Source of the DNA: Kamptonema formosum PCC 10802
Lineage (GTDB): Bacteria; Cyanobacteriota; Cyanobacteriia; Cyanobacteriales; Oscillatoriaceae
Length of the DNA stretch: 64,000 nt
NCBI RefSeq assembly: GCF_000332335.1
Contig: NZ_KB235948.1
Span: 747,379 to 811,378, forward strand
Reading direction: 5' to 3'
Positions 53,625-63,069 of the stretch are shown piece by piece. The notes beneath the pieces are model-generated. The model did not search any database, was not told the DNA's origin, and was given only the letters and a program-made list of their open reading frames with translations. Within the stretch, counting starts at the first letter, position 1, and each line of letters starts with the position of its first letter. The position numbers and the translations under genes were made by a program.

Positions 53625-53686
53625 GTAGGGGCGGGTTCACCCAAAATGTCTCTACGAAATTCAGATGTTAGTAAACCCGCCCCTAC
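53625..53686. repeat. Family B palindromic repeat (copy 5)
   Basis: GTAGGGGCGGGTTCACCC to the inverted GTAAACCCGCCCCTAC with the AAAATGTCTCTACGAAATTC interior. It is followed 16 bp later by an almost identical copy. Confidence 0.8.
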
Positions 53687-53702
53687 GAACTTTTGGGCTG
53701 AA

Positions 53703-53764
53703 GTAGGGGCGGGTTCACCCAAAATGTCTCTACGAAGTTCAGATGTTAGTAAACCCGCCCCTAC
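53703..53764. repeat. Family B palindromic repeat (copy 6) touching hypD
   Basis: It is nearly identical to copy 5 (one interior change), so the two probably arose by recent local duplication. Its last bases overlap the stop codon region of hypD (53761). Confidence 0.8.
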
Positions 53765-54894
53765 GAACTTTTGGGCTGAAGCCCAACTGCGAACTTTTGG
53801 GCTGAAGCGGTTTGCTGCCGGTATCTGTAATATGCAGCACAAGCGCCTTCCGAGGAAACCATTGGAGCGCCGAGGGGGTGTTCCGGGGTGCACCGGCTGC
53901 CAAACGCGGGGCATTCATGAGGTTTCTTCACCCCCTGCAAAACCAGCCCGCTGACGCACTCCGGAGATTCCGCGCTGCGCACACCGCTGAGATCGAACCG
54001 GCGCAAGGCGTCAAATTGAGCGTATTTCTCCCGCAACCCGAAGCCGCTTTGAGAAATCTCGCCAATTCCCCGCCACTGGCGCGGCACAATCTCGAATATT
54101 TCCTGAATTAGCTGCTGTGCCGGCTCGTTGCCAAGCCGGCGCACCGACCGGCTGTACTGGTTTTCCACTTCCGCCCGCCCTTCTTGCAGCTGCTTGACGC
54201 ACATATAAATGCCTTGCAGGATATCCACCGGCTCAAATCCCGCCACCACAATCGGAATGCGATATTTAGCGGCGATCGGCTCGTATTCGGTATAGCCCAT
54301 CACAGTGCAGACGTGACCGGCTGCCAAAAACCCCTGCACGCGACAAGCGGGCGAGGAGAGAAGCGCGTCCATTGCCGGTGGCACGAGCACGTGAGACACC
54401 AGCAGGGAGAAGTTTTTCACCCCTTGCTGGTGCGCCTGGTGGACAGCCATCGCGGTTGCCGGTGCCGTCGTCTCAAACCCCACCGCGAAAAACACCACTT
54501 CTCTATCCGGATTGGCGCTGGCGATTCTCACGGCATCCACCGGCGAGTAGACGATGCGGACATCCCCGCCGTTCGCTTTAACCGCCAGCAGGTCTTTTTC
54601 TGTCCCCGGCACCCGCAGCATGTCCCCAAAGGAGCAAAAGATCGCCTCCGGGCGACTGGCGAGCTCCAGCGCTCGGTCTATCAGCCCCACCGGCGTCACG
54701 CACACGGGACACCCCGGTCCGTGGATCAGGGAGATCGTCTCGGGGAGCAGCTCGTCCACCCCGAACTTCACTATAGAATGCGTCTGCCCGCCGCAGATTT
54801 CCATGATTGTCCAGGGCTGGGTTGCCAGCTCGGAGATCGCTCGCGCATAGCGCTGCGCCGTGCCGGCGTCGCGGTACTCATCAATAAACTTCAT
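53761..54894 (-). CDS. hypD: Hydrogenase maturation protein HypD (with recoded C-terminus)
   Basis: This 377-residue [4Fe-4S] scaffold, with HypC, assembles Fe(CN)2CO. Diagnostic stretches are [63 protein letters not shown] and GYTEYEPIA. The C-terminal cluster ligands are [19 protein letters not shown] and [12 protein letters not shown]. The ATG at 54894 (MKFIDEYRD) is preferred to an in-frame GTG 13 codons earlier. The final ~14 residues ([14 protein letters not shown]) are translated from GAACTTTTGGGCTGAAG-type repeats. The native end has therefore been replaced, probably without touching the core. It diverges from pflB. Confidence 0.94.
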   Translation of the reverse strand: MKFIDEYRDAGTAQRYARAISELATQPWTIMEICGGQTHSIVKFGVDELLPETISLIHGPGCPVCVTPVGLIDRALELASRPEAIFCSFGDMLRVPGTEKDLLAVKANGGDVRIVYSPVDAVRIASANPDREVVFFAVGFETTAPATAMAVHQAHQQGVKNFSLLVSHVLVPPAMDALLSSPACRVQGFLAAGHVCTVMGYTEYEPIAAKYRIPIVVAGFEPVDILQGIYMCVKQLQEGRAEVENQYSRSVRRLGNEPAQQLIQEIFEIVPRQWRGIGEISQSGFGLREKYAQFDALRRFDLSGVRSAESPECVSGLVLQGVKKPHECPAFGSRCTPEHPLGAPMVSSEGACAAYYRYRQQTASAQKFAVGLQPKSS

Positions 54895-55133
54895 CAGTTT
54901 GCTCAGAAAAGGTCTAACTTTTGTTATCCACACTACAGACCCCCTCTTTAATTATATACTAACCTTTCAATATATAGTTAAATTCAATGGTCGGATATCC
55001 CTCCTCAAACCTAGTAATAGCCGGCCATTCAAACAACCGCTCTATTGCTTTAGTCCGCTTTTCGCGTGTATTTGGGTTCCAGTGCCCCTTTCTGTAAAGG
55101 AATGTAAAGAAATATAAAAATCAGCCAAAAATC

Positions 55134-55163
55134 CTGCAACTTCTCCTCTGAGCTGTGTACAAT
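55134..55163 (+). promoter_or_regulatory. Possible pflB promoter
   Basis: TACAAT at 55158-55163 is a plausible -10 element. CTGCAA at 55134-55139, 18 bp upstream, is a poor -35. It lies in the 325-bp divergent space between hypD and pflB, about 57 bp before the pflB ATG. I could not identify an FNR- or NtcA-type site. Confidence 0.3.
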
Positions 55164-55219
55164 AGGAGTGGCGCAGTAGGAAAAAGAGCTGCGCCCTAAA
55201 GACGGGGATATAAAGAACA

Positions 55220-57448
55220 ATGCAAGAACATTGGCAAGATTTTGTGAGCGGGAAATGGATGGAAGCGATCGACGTGCGGGATTTCATCCAAAATAACTGC
55301 ACCCCCTATGAAGGCGACGAATTGTTTTTGGCAGCCCCAACAGACCGGACTCAAACGCTCTGGGATAAAGTGAAATTTTTGATGCAGCTAGAGCGGGAGA
55401 AAGGGGTATTGGATACCGACACAAAAATTGTATCTGCCATCACCTCCCACGGTCCCGGTTACATTGCGCCCGACTTAGAGCAGATCGTTGGGCTGCAAAC
55501 AGACAAGCCACTAAAGCGAGCCATCATGCCGTTTGGCGGTATCCGCGTGGTGAAAAGCTCGCTGGAAGCTTATGGCTACAAACTCGACCCGCAGACGGAA
55601 GAGATATTTACCAAGTATCGCAAAACCCACAACGAAGGCGTTTTTGACGGCTACACGCGCCCGATGAAAAAAGCGCGGCACTCCGGCATCGTCACCGGCT
55701 TGCCAGACGCTTACGGTCGGGGACGGATTATCGGCGATTACCGGCGAGTGGCTTTATATGGCACTGACCGGCTGGTGGCGGACAAGAAACAGCAGCTGGA
55801 ATCGCTGGAAGTCGAAGAAATGACCGAGGCGGCTATCCTGCAGCGGGAGGAAATTTCCGAGCAAATTCGCGCCCTGAAAGAACTCAAAGAAATGGCCGCA
55901 GGCTATGGATTTGATATCAGCCAGCCGGCACGAAATGCCAGAGAAGCCGTACAGTGGACTTACTTCGGTTACCTGGGCGCAGTCAAAGAGCAGAACGGTG
56001 CCGCCATGTCCTTGGGGCGGGTTTCCACCTTCCTGGATATCTATTTCGAGCGCGACCTGAAAAACGGCACCCTAACCGAATCCGAGGCGCAGGAGATTCT
56101 CGACCATTTTGTGATGAAGCTGCGCATGGTGCGCTTCTTGCGGACGCCGGACTATAACGAACTGTTTTCAGGAGATCCCACCTGGGTGACAGAAGCGATT
56201 GGCGGCATGGCAGAAGATGGGCGAGCGCTGGTTACCAAAACCAGCTTCCGCTTCCTGCACACGCTGTACAACCTCGGACCGGCACCCGAACCCAACTTAA
56301 CCGTCTTGTGGTCAGAAAACTTGCCCGCAGCCTTCAAGCGTTTCTGCGCCAAAGTGTCGGCTGACACCAGCTCGATCCAGTACCAAAATGACGACTTATT
56401 GCGGCGCTACTACGGCGATGACTACGGGATCGCTTGCTGCGTCTCCGCCATGCGCATTGGCAAGCAGATGCAGTTTTTTGGGGCCCGCGCCAACCTGGCC
56501 AAAGCGCTGCTGTATGCCATTAATGGCGGGAAAGATGAAAAATCGGGCGAACAAATTGGGCCTGTATTTGCGCCGGTGGCGTCGGAATACCTGGAGTATG
56601 GCGAGGTGAAGGCGAAATTTGACCGGCTGCTGGACTGGCTGGCCAACCTCTATGTCAGCACGCTGAATGTCATCCACTACATGCACGACAAATACTGCTA
56701 CGAACGGCTGGAATTTGCCTTGCACGACCGGGATATCTTGCGGACAATGGCGTGCGGGATTGCCGGCATGTCTGTGGTGGCCGACGCCCTCTCAGCGATC
56801 AAGTATGCTAAAGTAAAAGTGATTCGCAACGAGAGCGGGCTAGCAGTTGACTATCAAGTCGAAGGCGACTATCCCAAATACGGGAATAATGACGACCGCG
56901 CTGACAGTATTGCCAGCGAGATCGTGGAAGATTTCATGAACAAACTCCGCCGGCAAAAAACGTACCGCAACGCGGTGCCAACCCAGTCCGTGCTCACCAT
57001 TACTTCCAACGTCGTGTACGGCAAGAAAACCGGCAGCACGCCAGACGGGCGCAAAGCCGGCGAACCCTTTGCCCCGGGGGCGAACCCCATGCACGGACGC
57101 GATACCAAAGGCGCAATTGCCGCCCTCGCCTCCGTCGCCAAAATCCCTTACGAACACGCCCAGGATGGGATTTCTTACACCTTCTCTATCGTGCCGCAGG
57201 CGCTGGGCAAAACAGAGGAGGACAAACTCAATAACCTGGTGGGGATACTCGACGGTTATTTCCACGAGGGCGGGCATCACATGAATGTCAACGTCCTCAA
57301 TCGCGAAACGCTTTTAGAAGCGATGGAACACCCTGAGAAATATCCCCAGCTGACTGTGCGGGTTTCTGGCTATGCCGTTAACTTCATCAAGCTGACGCGA
57401 GAGCAGCAGCTCGATGTCATCCACCGCACATTCCACGAGCGGCTCTAG
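55220..57448 (+). CDS. pflB: Formate C-acetyltransferase (pyruvate formate-lyase)
   Basis: This 742-residue glycyl-radical enzyme converts pyruvate and CoA to acetyl-CoA and formate. The catalytic cysteine pair is Cys406-Cys407 in [12 protein letters not shown]. The radical glycine is Gly717 in [14 protein letters not shown], 25 residues from the end, as in the family. [20 protein letters not shown] and [15 protein letters not shown] are typical. Oxygen cleaves such proteins at the glycine, so it can act only under anoxic conditions. The activase gene pflA follows after 343 bp. PFL is uncommon in cyanobacteria, and together with PFOR it gives this strain two ways to split pyruvate. Confidence 0.97.
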   Translation: MQEHWQDFVSGKWMEAIDVRDFIQNNCTPYEGDELFLAAPTDRTQTLWDKVKFLMQLEREKGVLDTDTKIVSAITSHGPGYIAPDLEQIVGLQTDKPLKRAIMPFGGIRVVKSSLEAYGYKLDPQTEEIFTKYRKTHNEGVFDGYTRPMKKARHSGIVTGLPDAYGRGRIIGDYRRVALYGTDRLVADKKQQLESLEVEEMTEAAILQREEISEQIRALKELKEMAAGYGFDISQPARNAREAVQWTYFGYLGAVKEQNGAAMSLGRVSTFLDIYFERDLKNGTLTESEAQEILDHFVMKLRMVRFLRTPDYNELFSGDPTWVTEAIGGMAEDGRALVTKTSFRFLHTLYNLGPAPEPNLTVLWSENLPAAFKRFCAKVSADTSSIQYQNDDLLRRYYGDDYGIACCVSAMRIGKQMQFFGARANLAKALLYAINGGKDEKSGEQIGPVFAPVASEYLEYGEVKAKFDRLLDWLANLYVSTLNVIHYMHDKYCYERLEFALHDRDILRTMACGIAGMSVVADALSAIKYAKVKVIRNESGLAVDYQVEGDYPKYGNNDDRADSIASEIVEDFMNKLRRQKTYRNAVPTQSVLTITSNVVYGKKTGSTPDGRKAGEPFAPGANPMHGRDTKGAIAALASVAKIPYEHAQDGISYTFSIVPQALGKTEEDKLNNLVGILDGYFHEGGHHMNVNVLNRETLLEAMEHPEKYPQLTVRVSGYAVNFIKLTREQQLDVIHRTFHERL

Positions 57449-57470
57449 GGGTTAAGCTGTTGCGCATTTT

Positions 57471-57520
57471 CCCTCGTTCCCAGCCTCCGCCTGGGAACGC
57501 CCCTCGGTCCGCTCTGCCTT
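57471..57520. repeat. Family D hairpin repeat after pflB
   Basis: CCCTCGTTCCCAGCCTCCGC then CTGGGAACGCC and CTCTGCCTT. A GGGCTTTAGCCC core related to the tandem arrays follows at about 57531-57553. No gene lies in 57449-57791. Confidence 0.7.
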
Positions 57521-57683
57521 GAAAAGGTTCGTAGTTGGGCTTTAGCCCTACCGGATCTCTCGCTGCCGGCCAAGTTTTCATTGGTGGCGGTGTGCGAAGT
57601 TCATCGTGACTGCCTCCTCTCTACAATAAGCATATGGGCTTGGCCCACCTGAGAGTTCACTTATAAACAATAAGTGAGGCCAC

Positions 57684-57741
57684 AAGAAACCCGGTTTCTT
57701 TGAGCGAAGAAACCCGGTTTCTTCAAGAAACCCGGTTTCTG
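57684..57741. repeat. Family C palindromes between pflB and pflA
   Basis: Three AAGAAACCCGGTTTCT copies in 58 bp, just ahead of pflA. They could form alternative hairpins in a pflB-pflA transcript. Confidence 0.8.
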
Positions 57742-57791
57742 GATATCACCCACAGATCAATTCCACTTACAGGTAAGCAGGAGAATTTTTC

Positions 57792-58604
57792 ATGTTAACT
57801 GAATCTCCTCTCTCCCAGTCGGAGCGGGCGCTGCTAGAGCGGTGCGCAACCGCGCAACCTTGCCTTCAAACTAGCAAGGTTTTTGGAAAAATTCACTCCA
57901 TAGAAACCTGCGGGACAGTAGACGGGCCAGGTCTGCGATTTGTAATCTTCACTCAGGGCTGTCCCCTGCACTGCCTCTACTGCCACAATCCCGATTCCCG
58001 CAATTGCGCCGGCGGGAACGAGGTGACAGCTGGCGAGCTGATTGAGGAAATTCAGAAATATCGCTCCTATATGCGCTTCACCGGCGGGGGCGTCACAGTC
58101 AGCGGCGGTGAGCCTTTGAGGCAGCCTGAATTTGTCAGGGAAATCTTCAAGCGCTGCAAAGAACTCGGCATCCACACCGCACTCGACACCTCTGGCTTCG
58201 CCCGGTTGCATCTGGTGAGAGATGTGCTAGAATATGTAGATTTGGTGCTGCTCGATATTAAGTCTTTCGAGCCGGCAACCTACTTAAAGGTTACGGGCGT
58301 CGCTCTGGAACCTACAGTCAAGTTCGCCCAGTACCTGAGTGAAATAAATAAGCCGGTGTGGGTTCGGTTTGTATTGGTTCCTGGCCTGACGGACGCCCCG
58401 CAAAACGTTGAGGGTCTGGCCCAGTTTGTTGCCGGTTTGCGCAATGTCGAAAAAGTGGAAGTGCTGCCCTTTCACAAAATGGGCGAATACAAGTGGGATA
58501 TGCTAGGATATGACTATCAGCTCAAGGACACAGAGCCGCCCTCCCCAGAATTAGTGCGTCAAACCGCAGACATTTTTAGACGCTACGGGCTGAAAGTCCA
58601 GTGA
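57792..58604 (+). CDS. pflA: Pyruvate formate-lyase activating enzyme (radical SAM)
   Basis: The 270-residue radical-SAM protein generates the glycyl radical on PflB. The cluster motif is CPLHCLYC (Cys57, Cys61, Cys64, the CxxxCxxC pattern). Other signs are VDGPGLRFVIFTQG, TGGGVTVSGGEPLRQPEF and the SAM-site LLDIKSFEP. It is slightly longer than the E. coli enzyme because of an N-terminal ~28-residue extension. The ATG has AGGAG eight bases upstream. It lies between pflB and adhE on the same strand. Confidence 0.95.
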   Translation: MLTESPLSQSERALLERCATAQPCLQTSKVFGKIHSIETCGTVDGPGLRFVIFTQGCPLHCLYCHNPDSRNCAGGNEVTAGELIEEIQKYRSYMRFTGGGVTVSGGEPLRQPEFVREIFKRCKELGIHTALDTSGFARLHLVRDVLEYVDLVLLDIKSFEPATYLKVTGVALEPTVKFAQYLSEINKPVWVRFVLVPGLTDAPQNVEGLAQFVAGLRNVEKVEVLPFHKMGEYKWDMLGYDYQLKDTEPPSPELVRQTADIFRRYGLKVQ

Positions 58605-58611
58605 AGCTTAA

Positions 58612-58643
58612 GAAAGTCGGTTTCTTAAAGAAACCGGGTTTAT
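58612..58643. repeat. Family C palindrome directly after pflA
   Basis: AAGTCGGTTTCTTAAAGAAA then CCGGGTTT forms a hairpin starting eight bases after the pflA stop. The rest of 58644-58900 shows no gene. Confidence 0.65.
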
Positions 58644-58909
58644 GGGGCGCACTGTGCTTTACAAAATTTGACACGCACCCCCCCGGAACGCCACCGGCTT
58701 TCGTTCCCGGAGCGAGCCTAACCTCTCCCGCACACCCACTGAGCAGCAGTAACGGCAAAGGCCAGATGAATTGGCTTTCTAGTCCAGCCAGGTGCGTTCC
58801 GCGTTCAGAAGAGTCTGTACAGCACTCGCGCCCTCCTGAAGCAGAACGCACCTGCAAGCTGCCGCAAATATTAGGAATTGTTAAAATAAGGAGTGCTAGC
58901 TTGCAAGAA

Positions 58910-58939
58910 ATGACACAAAGCAAAAAAGTTGGGTATAAT
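58910..58939 (+). promoter_or_regulatory. Sigma70-type promoter upstream of adhE
   Basis: ATGACA (58910-58915), an 18-bp spacer and a perfect TATAAT (58934-58939) lie on the adhE strand. They would give a leader of roughly 250 nt before the adhE ATG. It is the clearest promoter-like sequence in the window, though unproven. Confidence 0.5.
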
Positions 58940-59195
58940 GAGAGTGAGGAAGAAAAGTTGGGAGCATCCCAATGATGCAACTCCACTAAAATCAAGCGCG
59001 TTCCGCTCCCCCTGTTACGCTCTCCCCCCCCTCCCGGTAGCGCAAGATTTCTGCCCCACTCGGATGGGCGGGTAAATTCCCTGGGGTTTTCAGTAATGAG
59101 CAAGCAGGAGAACAGCAATCAGGGGCTTCAGAAGGGTTATTAATAGCTGGCGCTGTTCTCACAGGTTTTATAGAGTTTACCGTAAATAAAGAGTG

Positions 59196-61886
59196 ATGAG
59201 AGTTACAAATCTCCAAGAACTGGAAGCGCTCGTTCAGCGAGTCAAGGCGGCTCAAGCCAAATATGCCACCTACACCCAAGAACAGGTGGATGCCATCTTC
59301 AAAAAAGCCGCCCTGGCCGCGAACGCCGCCCGCATCCCACTGGCCAAGATAGCCGTAGAAGAAACCGGCATGGGCGTGGTGGAAGACAAGGTGATTAAAA
59401 ATCACTTTGCCTCGGAATACATCTACAACAAATACAAGCACGACAAGACCTGCGGCGTAATCGAAGAAGACAAATCCTTCGGCTTCCAGAAAATTGCCGA
59501 GCCGGTGGGTATCCTGGCGGGGATTGTGCCGACAACCAACCCCACCTCGACGACGGTATTCAAAGCTCTGATCGCGCTGAAAACCCGGAATGGGATTATC
59601 TTCTCCCCGCACCCCCGGGCGAAAGGCAGCACCATTGAAGCCGCGAAAATTGTCCTGAAAGCGGCAGTGGAAGCCGGCGCACCGGCAGACATCATCGGCT
59701 GGATTGACGAGCCCACCGTACCGCTGTCTCAAGCTCTGATGCAGCACCCTGACATCAAGCTGATTCTGGCCACCGGCGGTCCGGGAATGGTGAAAGCCGC
59801 TTACTCATCGGGACACCCCTCCCTCGGTGTGGGAGCAGGCAACACCCCCGCCGTGATTGATTCCAGCGCTCACATCAAAATGGCGGTGTCTTCCATCCTG
59901 CTGAGCAAGACATTCGACAACGGCATGATCTGCGCTTCCGAGCAGTCTGTGATCGTCGTCGATGATGTGTACGAGACTGTCAAGGAAGAGTTTGCAGAGC
60001 GGGGCGCATACTTCCTGACGCCCGAAGAGAGAGAAAAGCTGGCGAGCAAGATTATCGTCGGCGGACGCCTGAATGCTGAGATAGTTGGGCAGCCGGTGGA
60101 AAAGCTGGCTGATCTGGCGGGAATTTCAGTGCCGGCGAACACCCGAGTCCTGATTGGGGAAGTGGGAGAAATTGGTGCCGGTGAGCCGTTCTCCTACGAG
60201 AAACTGTCGCCCATTTTGGCAATGTACCGGGCGAAAGACTTTCACGAGGCTACAGACAAAGCCTCTCAACTGATTATCTTTGGGGGTCACGGTCACACCT
60301 CAGTCCTCTATACCGCGCCGTCGAACACGGAACACATCAAATACTTTGAGTCCAAAGTAGAAACGTCGCGCGTGCTGATTAATACGCCTTCGTCTCAAGG
60401 TGCCATTGGCGACCTGTACAACTTCCGCCTCGACCCGTCTCTGACGCTCGGTTGCGGCAGCTGGGGAGACAACTCCGTCTCGCAAAACGTCGGTCCCCAA
60501 CACCTGCTGAACATCAAAACCCTCACCGAACGGCGGGAAAATATGCTCTGGTTCCGCATCCCTCCGAAAGTCTACTTCAAGTACGGCTGCTTGCCGGTGG
60601 CGCTGCGGGATCTGGAGGGCAAGAAGCGAGCATTTGTGATTACGGACAAGCCGCTCTTTGACTTGGGGGTAACGGAGAAAGTTACCGACGTTTTGGAGCA
60701 AATTGGCGTCAAGAGCCAAGTCTTTTATGATGTAGAGCCCGACCCATCGCTGACGACCGTCAATAAAGGGCTCGCGGCGATGAACGCCTTCAAACCCGAC
60801 GCGATTATCGCCATTGGTGGCGGTTCGCCAATGGATGCCGCCAAAGTGATGTGGCTGATGTACGAGCATCCAGATATCGAGTTTGAAGGGCTGGCAATGC
60901 GGTTCATGGACATCCGCAAGCGCGTGTATGAATTGCCGGCTTTGGGTGCGAAAGCGATTATGGTGGCGATTCCCACAACATCGGGAACCGGCTCGGAAGT
61001 GACCCCATTTGCTGTGGTGACAGACGACCGCACGGGGATTAAATACCCCTTAGCCGATTACGCGCTGACGCCGAATATGGCTATTGTCGATCCGGAGTTA
61101 GTGCTCAATATGCCCAAAAAGCTCACCGCTTACGGCGGCATTGACGCCCTGACTCACGCGCTGGAAGCTTATGTGTCCGTGTGCGCCTCCGAGTTCACTA
61201 ACGGGCTGGCGCTGGAAGCGATTCGCCTGCTGTTTAAGTATTTGCCGAGCTCTTATAAAAACGGCGCGAACGATCCCAAAGCTCGCGAAAAAGTTCACTA
61301 TGCCGCCACGATTGCGGGGATGGCTTTTGCCAACGCTTTCCTGGGCGTTTGCCACTCAATGGCGCACAAGCTGGGGTCTACTTTCCACGTCCCGCACGGT
61401 TTGGCGAACGCGCTGATGATTTCTCACGTCATCCGCTACAACGCTACGGACGCGCCCTTGAAGCAAGCGATTTTCCCGCAGTACAAGTATCCTAACGCCA
61501 AATGGCGCTACGCCCGAATTGCCGATTATTTGGGTCTGGGCGGGAGCACTGAAGACGAGAAGGTTGAGAAGCTGATTGAGGCGGTAGAAAATCTCAAGCG
61601 CGAGCTGGATATTCCGCTGACGATTAAGGAAGCTCTGCCGGCACAGGAGAAAGCTTTCTACGAAGAAGTGGAAGAAATGGCAGAGCAGGCTTTCGACGAC
61701 CAGTGCACCGGCGCGAACCCTCGCTATCCGCTGATTCGGGATCTCAAGGAACTGTACGTTTTGGCTTACCGTGGCTGTCGCGTGGAGTCGGCTCTTTACC
61801 AGACTCCCCCGCAGCAGGAAATCCTTGATGGCAGTGCGGAATCTGAGGTGCCGGCAAGCCTGCCGGTGCTGGCACAGTCCAGATAG
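59196..61886 (+). CDS. adhE: Bifunctional acetaldehyde/alcohol dehydrogenase AdhE
   Basis: The 896-residue fusion turns acetyl-CoA into acetaldehyde and then ethanol, using two NADH. The N-terminal CoA-acylating aldehyde dehydrogenase has PVGILAGIVPTTNPTSTTVF and the catalytic Cys246 in FDNGMICASEQSVIV. The C-terminal iron-dependent alcohol dehydrogenase (from about residue 450) has IAIGGGSPMDAAKVMWLMYE, PTTSGTGSEVTPFAV and the metal-site histidines in GGIDALTHALEAYV, GVCHSMAHKLGS and HVPHGLANA. I chose the ATG at 59196 over the overlapping GTG three bases earlier. It sits downstream of pflBA and is followed by a strong terminator. It probably disposes of NADH during dark fermentation. Confidence 0.97.
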   Translation: MRVTNLQELEALVQRVKAAQAKYATYTQEQVDAIFKKAALAANAARIPLAKIAVEETGMGVVEDKVIKNHFASEYIYNKYKHDKTCGVIEEDKSFGFQKIAEPVGILAGIVPTTNPTSTTVFKALIALKTRNGIIFSPHPRAKGSTIEAAKIVLKAAVEAGAPADIIGWIDEPTVPLSQALMQHPDIKLILATGGPGMVKAAYSSGHPSLGVGAGNTPAVIDSSAHIKMAVSSILLSKTFDNGMICASEQSVIVVDDVYETVKEEFAERGAYFLTPEEREKLASKIIVGGRLNAEIVGQPVEKLADLAGISVPANTRVLIGEVGEIGAGEPFSYEKLSPILAMYRAKDFHEATDKASQLIIFGGHGHTSVLYTAPSNTEHIKYFESKVETSRVLINTPSSQGAIGDLYNFRLDPSLTLGCGSWGDNSVSQNVGPQHLLNIKTLTERRENMLWFRIPPKVYFKYGCLPVALRDLEGKKRAFVITDKPLFDLGVTEKVTDVLEQIGVKSQVFYDVEPDPSLTTVNKGLAAMNAFKPDAIIAIGGGSPMDAAKVMWLMYEHPDIEFEGLAMRFMDIRKRVYELPALGAKAIMVAIPTTSGTGSEVTPFAVVTDDRTGIKYPLADYALTPNMAIVDPELVLNMPKKLTAYGGIDALTHALEAYVSVCASEFTNGLALEAIRLLFKYLPSSYKNGANDPKAREKVHYAATIAGMAFANAFLGVCHSMAHKLGSTFHVPHGLANALMISHVIRYNATDAPLKQAIFPQYKYPNAKWRYARIADYLGLGGSTEDEKVEKLIEAVENLKRELDIPLTIKEALPAQEKAFYEEVEEMAEQAFDDQCTGANPRYPLIRDLKELYVLAYRGCRVESALYQTPPQQEILDGSAESEVPASLPVLAQSR

Positions 61887-62024
61887 TTCTGCCAATTTTG
61901 GATTTGGGATTTTGGATTGAAAAAGCCGGCAGTAAAGCTTTTTCAGCATCAGGAGAAAATCCCATTTATCCCAATTGGGGAGCGGGCGCAATAAATCAAA
62001 CGCGCTCCTGCATTATACAAGAAA

Positions 62025-62053
62025 AAAGCCCGCCGGTGCGGGCTTTGTTTTTA
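62025..62053 (+). terminator. Rho-independent terminator of adhE
   Basis: AAAGCCCGC-CGGT-GCGGGCTTT makes a perfect 9-bp stem with a 4-nt loop, followed by GTTTTTAT. It is about 140 bp after the adhE stop. The preceding run of A would let it act on the minus strand as well. Confidence 0.85.
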
Positions 62054-62080
62054 TAGCATTTTAATCTGCCTTTAATCTAA

Positions 62081-62135
62081 AGGAGGCAGAGCCTCCAGAG
62101 AAGCGTTCCCAGCCTGAGGCTGGGAACGAGGGAAA
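62081..62135. repeat. Family D hairpin repeat (inverted)
   Basis: AGGAGGCAGAGCCTCCAGAG, then CGTTCCCAGCCTGAGGCTGG then GAACGAGGG, the reverse-complement form of the copies at 50.7, 53.3 and 57.5 kb. Confidence 0.7.
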
Positions 62136-62184
62136 ATGCACAAAAGCTTATCGCTAGCCAAACTTGGCGTCTTGGCAATTCGCC

Positions 62185-62664
62185 CTACTGGGTAGCAATT
62201 TCTAGACCGTACTTTGGAGCGGCTGCCAGAATTTTTTCCAGGTCTTCGCGAGTGACAGGAGGGGGCGGAGAAGACGGACTTTCCAGCTGCTGCCCCACTT
62301 CGGCTAGAAACTTTTCCAGCCCCGCTGGGATAACCCAGCACAGCATTCTTGCCGGCGTCGCTCCAATGTTTGTCAGCCGGTGCAGCTGTCCTTTTGGAGA
62401 GTGGAGAAACGTGCCGGCGGTGGCAATCAGGGTTTGTTCGTCCAGCTGGAACTCGACTTCTCCCTCCTGAATGTAGAACGCTTCGTCTTCCCACTGGTGC
62501 GTGTGGGGTGGCGTTCCGCACTGCGGTGGGACCACCAACTCAAATAGGGCATAGGCTTCACCAGTATTTTCGCCTACGGCCTTGAAGGTGTAGGAGACAC
62601 CGGCTACCGAATATGAGGGGCCTTCGCCTGCGTGCAGCAACAGCCCGTTTTGATTGACTGTCAT
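62185..62664 (-). CDS. Cupin-domain protein
   Basis: The product has 159 residues. One cupin barrel has the metal motif PPHTHQWEDEAFYIQEGEVE (HxH, then E) and the second motif HSPKGQLHRLTN with the fourth ligand His. This fits quercetin-dioxygenase-like or other small metal-binding cupins. The C-terminal ~45 residues (FLAEVGQQLE ... KILAAAPKYGLEI) are a helical tail. Substrate unknown; no clear neighbour link. The ATG at 62664 lacks a strong ribosome-binding site. Confidence 0.8.
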   Translation of the reverse strand: MTVNQNGLLLHAGEGPSYSVAGVSYTFKAVGENTGEAYALFELVVPPQCGTPPHTHQWEDEAFYIQEGEVEFQLDEQTLIATAGTFLHSPKGQLHRLTNIGATPARMLCWVIPAGLEKFLAEVGQQLESPSSPPPPVTREDLEKILAAAPKYGLEIATQ

Positions 62665-62737
62665 TGTGATTTTACTATTGAGATATTAAGTCTGTCAGCC
62701 TAATATAGCGTCTCTCCTATTAGTGAGGTACTGAGAG

Positions 62738-62768
62738 CCCCGGTTTCTTTAAGAAACCGGGTTTCTCA
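62738..62768. repeat. Family C palindrome
   Basis: CCCCGGTTTCTTTAAGAAAC then CGGGTTTCT, a hairpin in the 400-bp space between the cupin and HepT-like genes. No other feature was seen in 62665-63069. Confidence 0.65.
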
Positions 62769-63069
62769 GGCGCAGTTCATCCAAGTGAGAACCGCTAGAG
62801 ACACAGCCAGATAAATAGATGATAGACTTATTCCAACTCTCCAGGCTGCTAATTTTTACCGCTTCACAAAAATTTACCTGATCGGCTGTCTTTGGGAGCC
62901 TTTCCAGGGCGAACGCATTCCTGTCCTGACCGGCAGCCGGTGCGGTCGCGCCCGGGAATCTTGCGGCTGCCAGAAAGAGCTACAATAAAAGCAGTACAGC
63001 AGGGAGCAACCCAAAACGAGCCTGAACTGGATTGCCTCCCTTGAGATTCTGAGTATTGCAAAATTTTAT

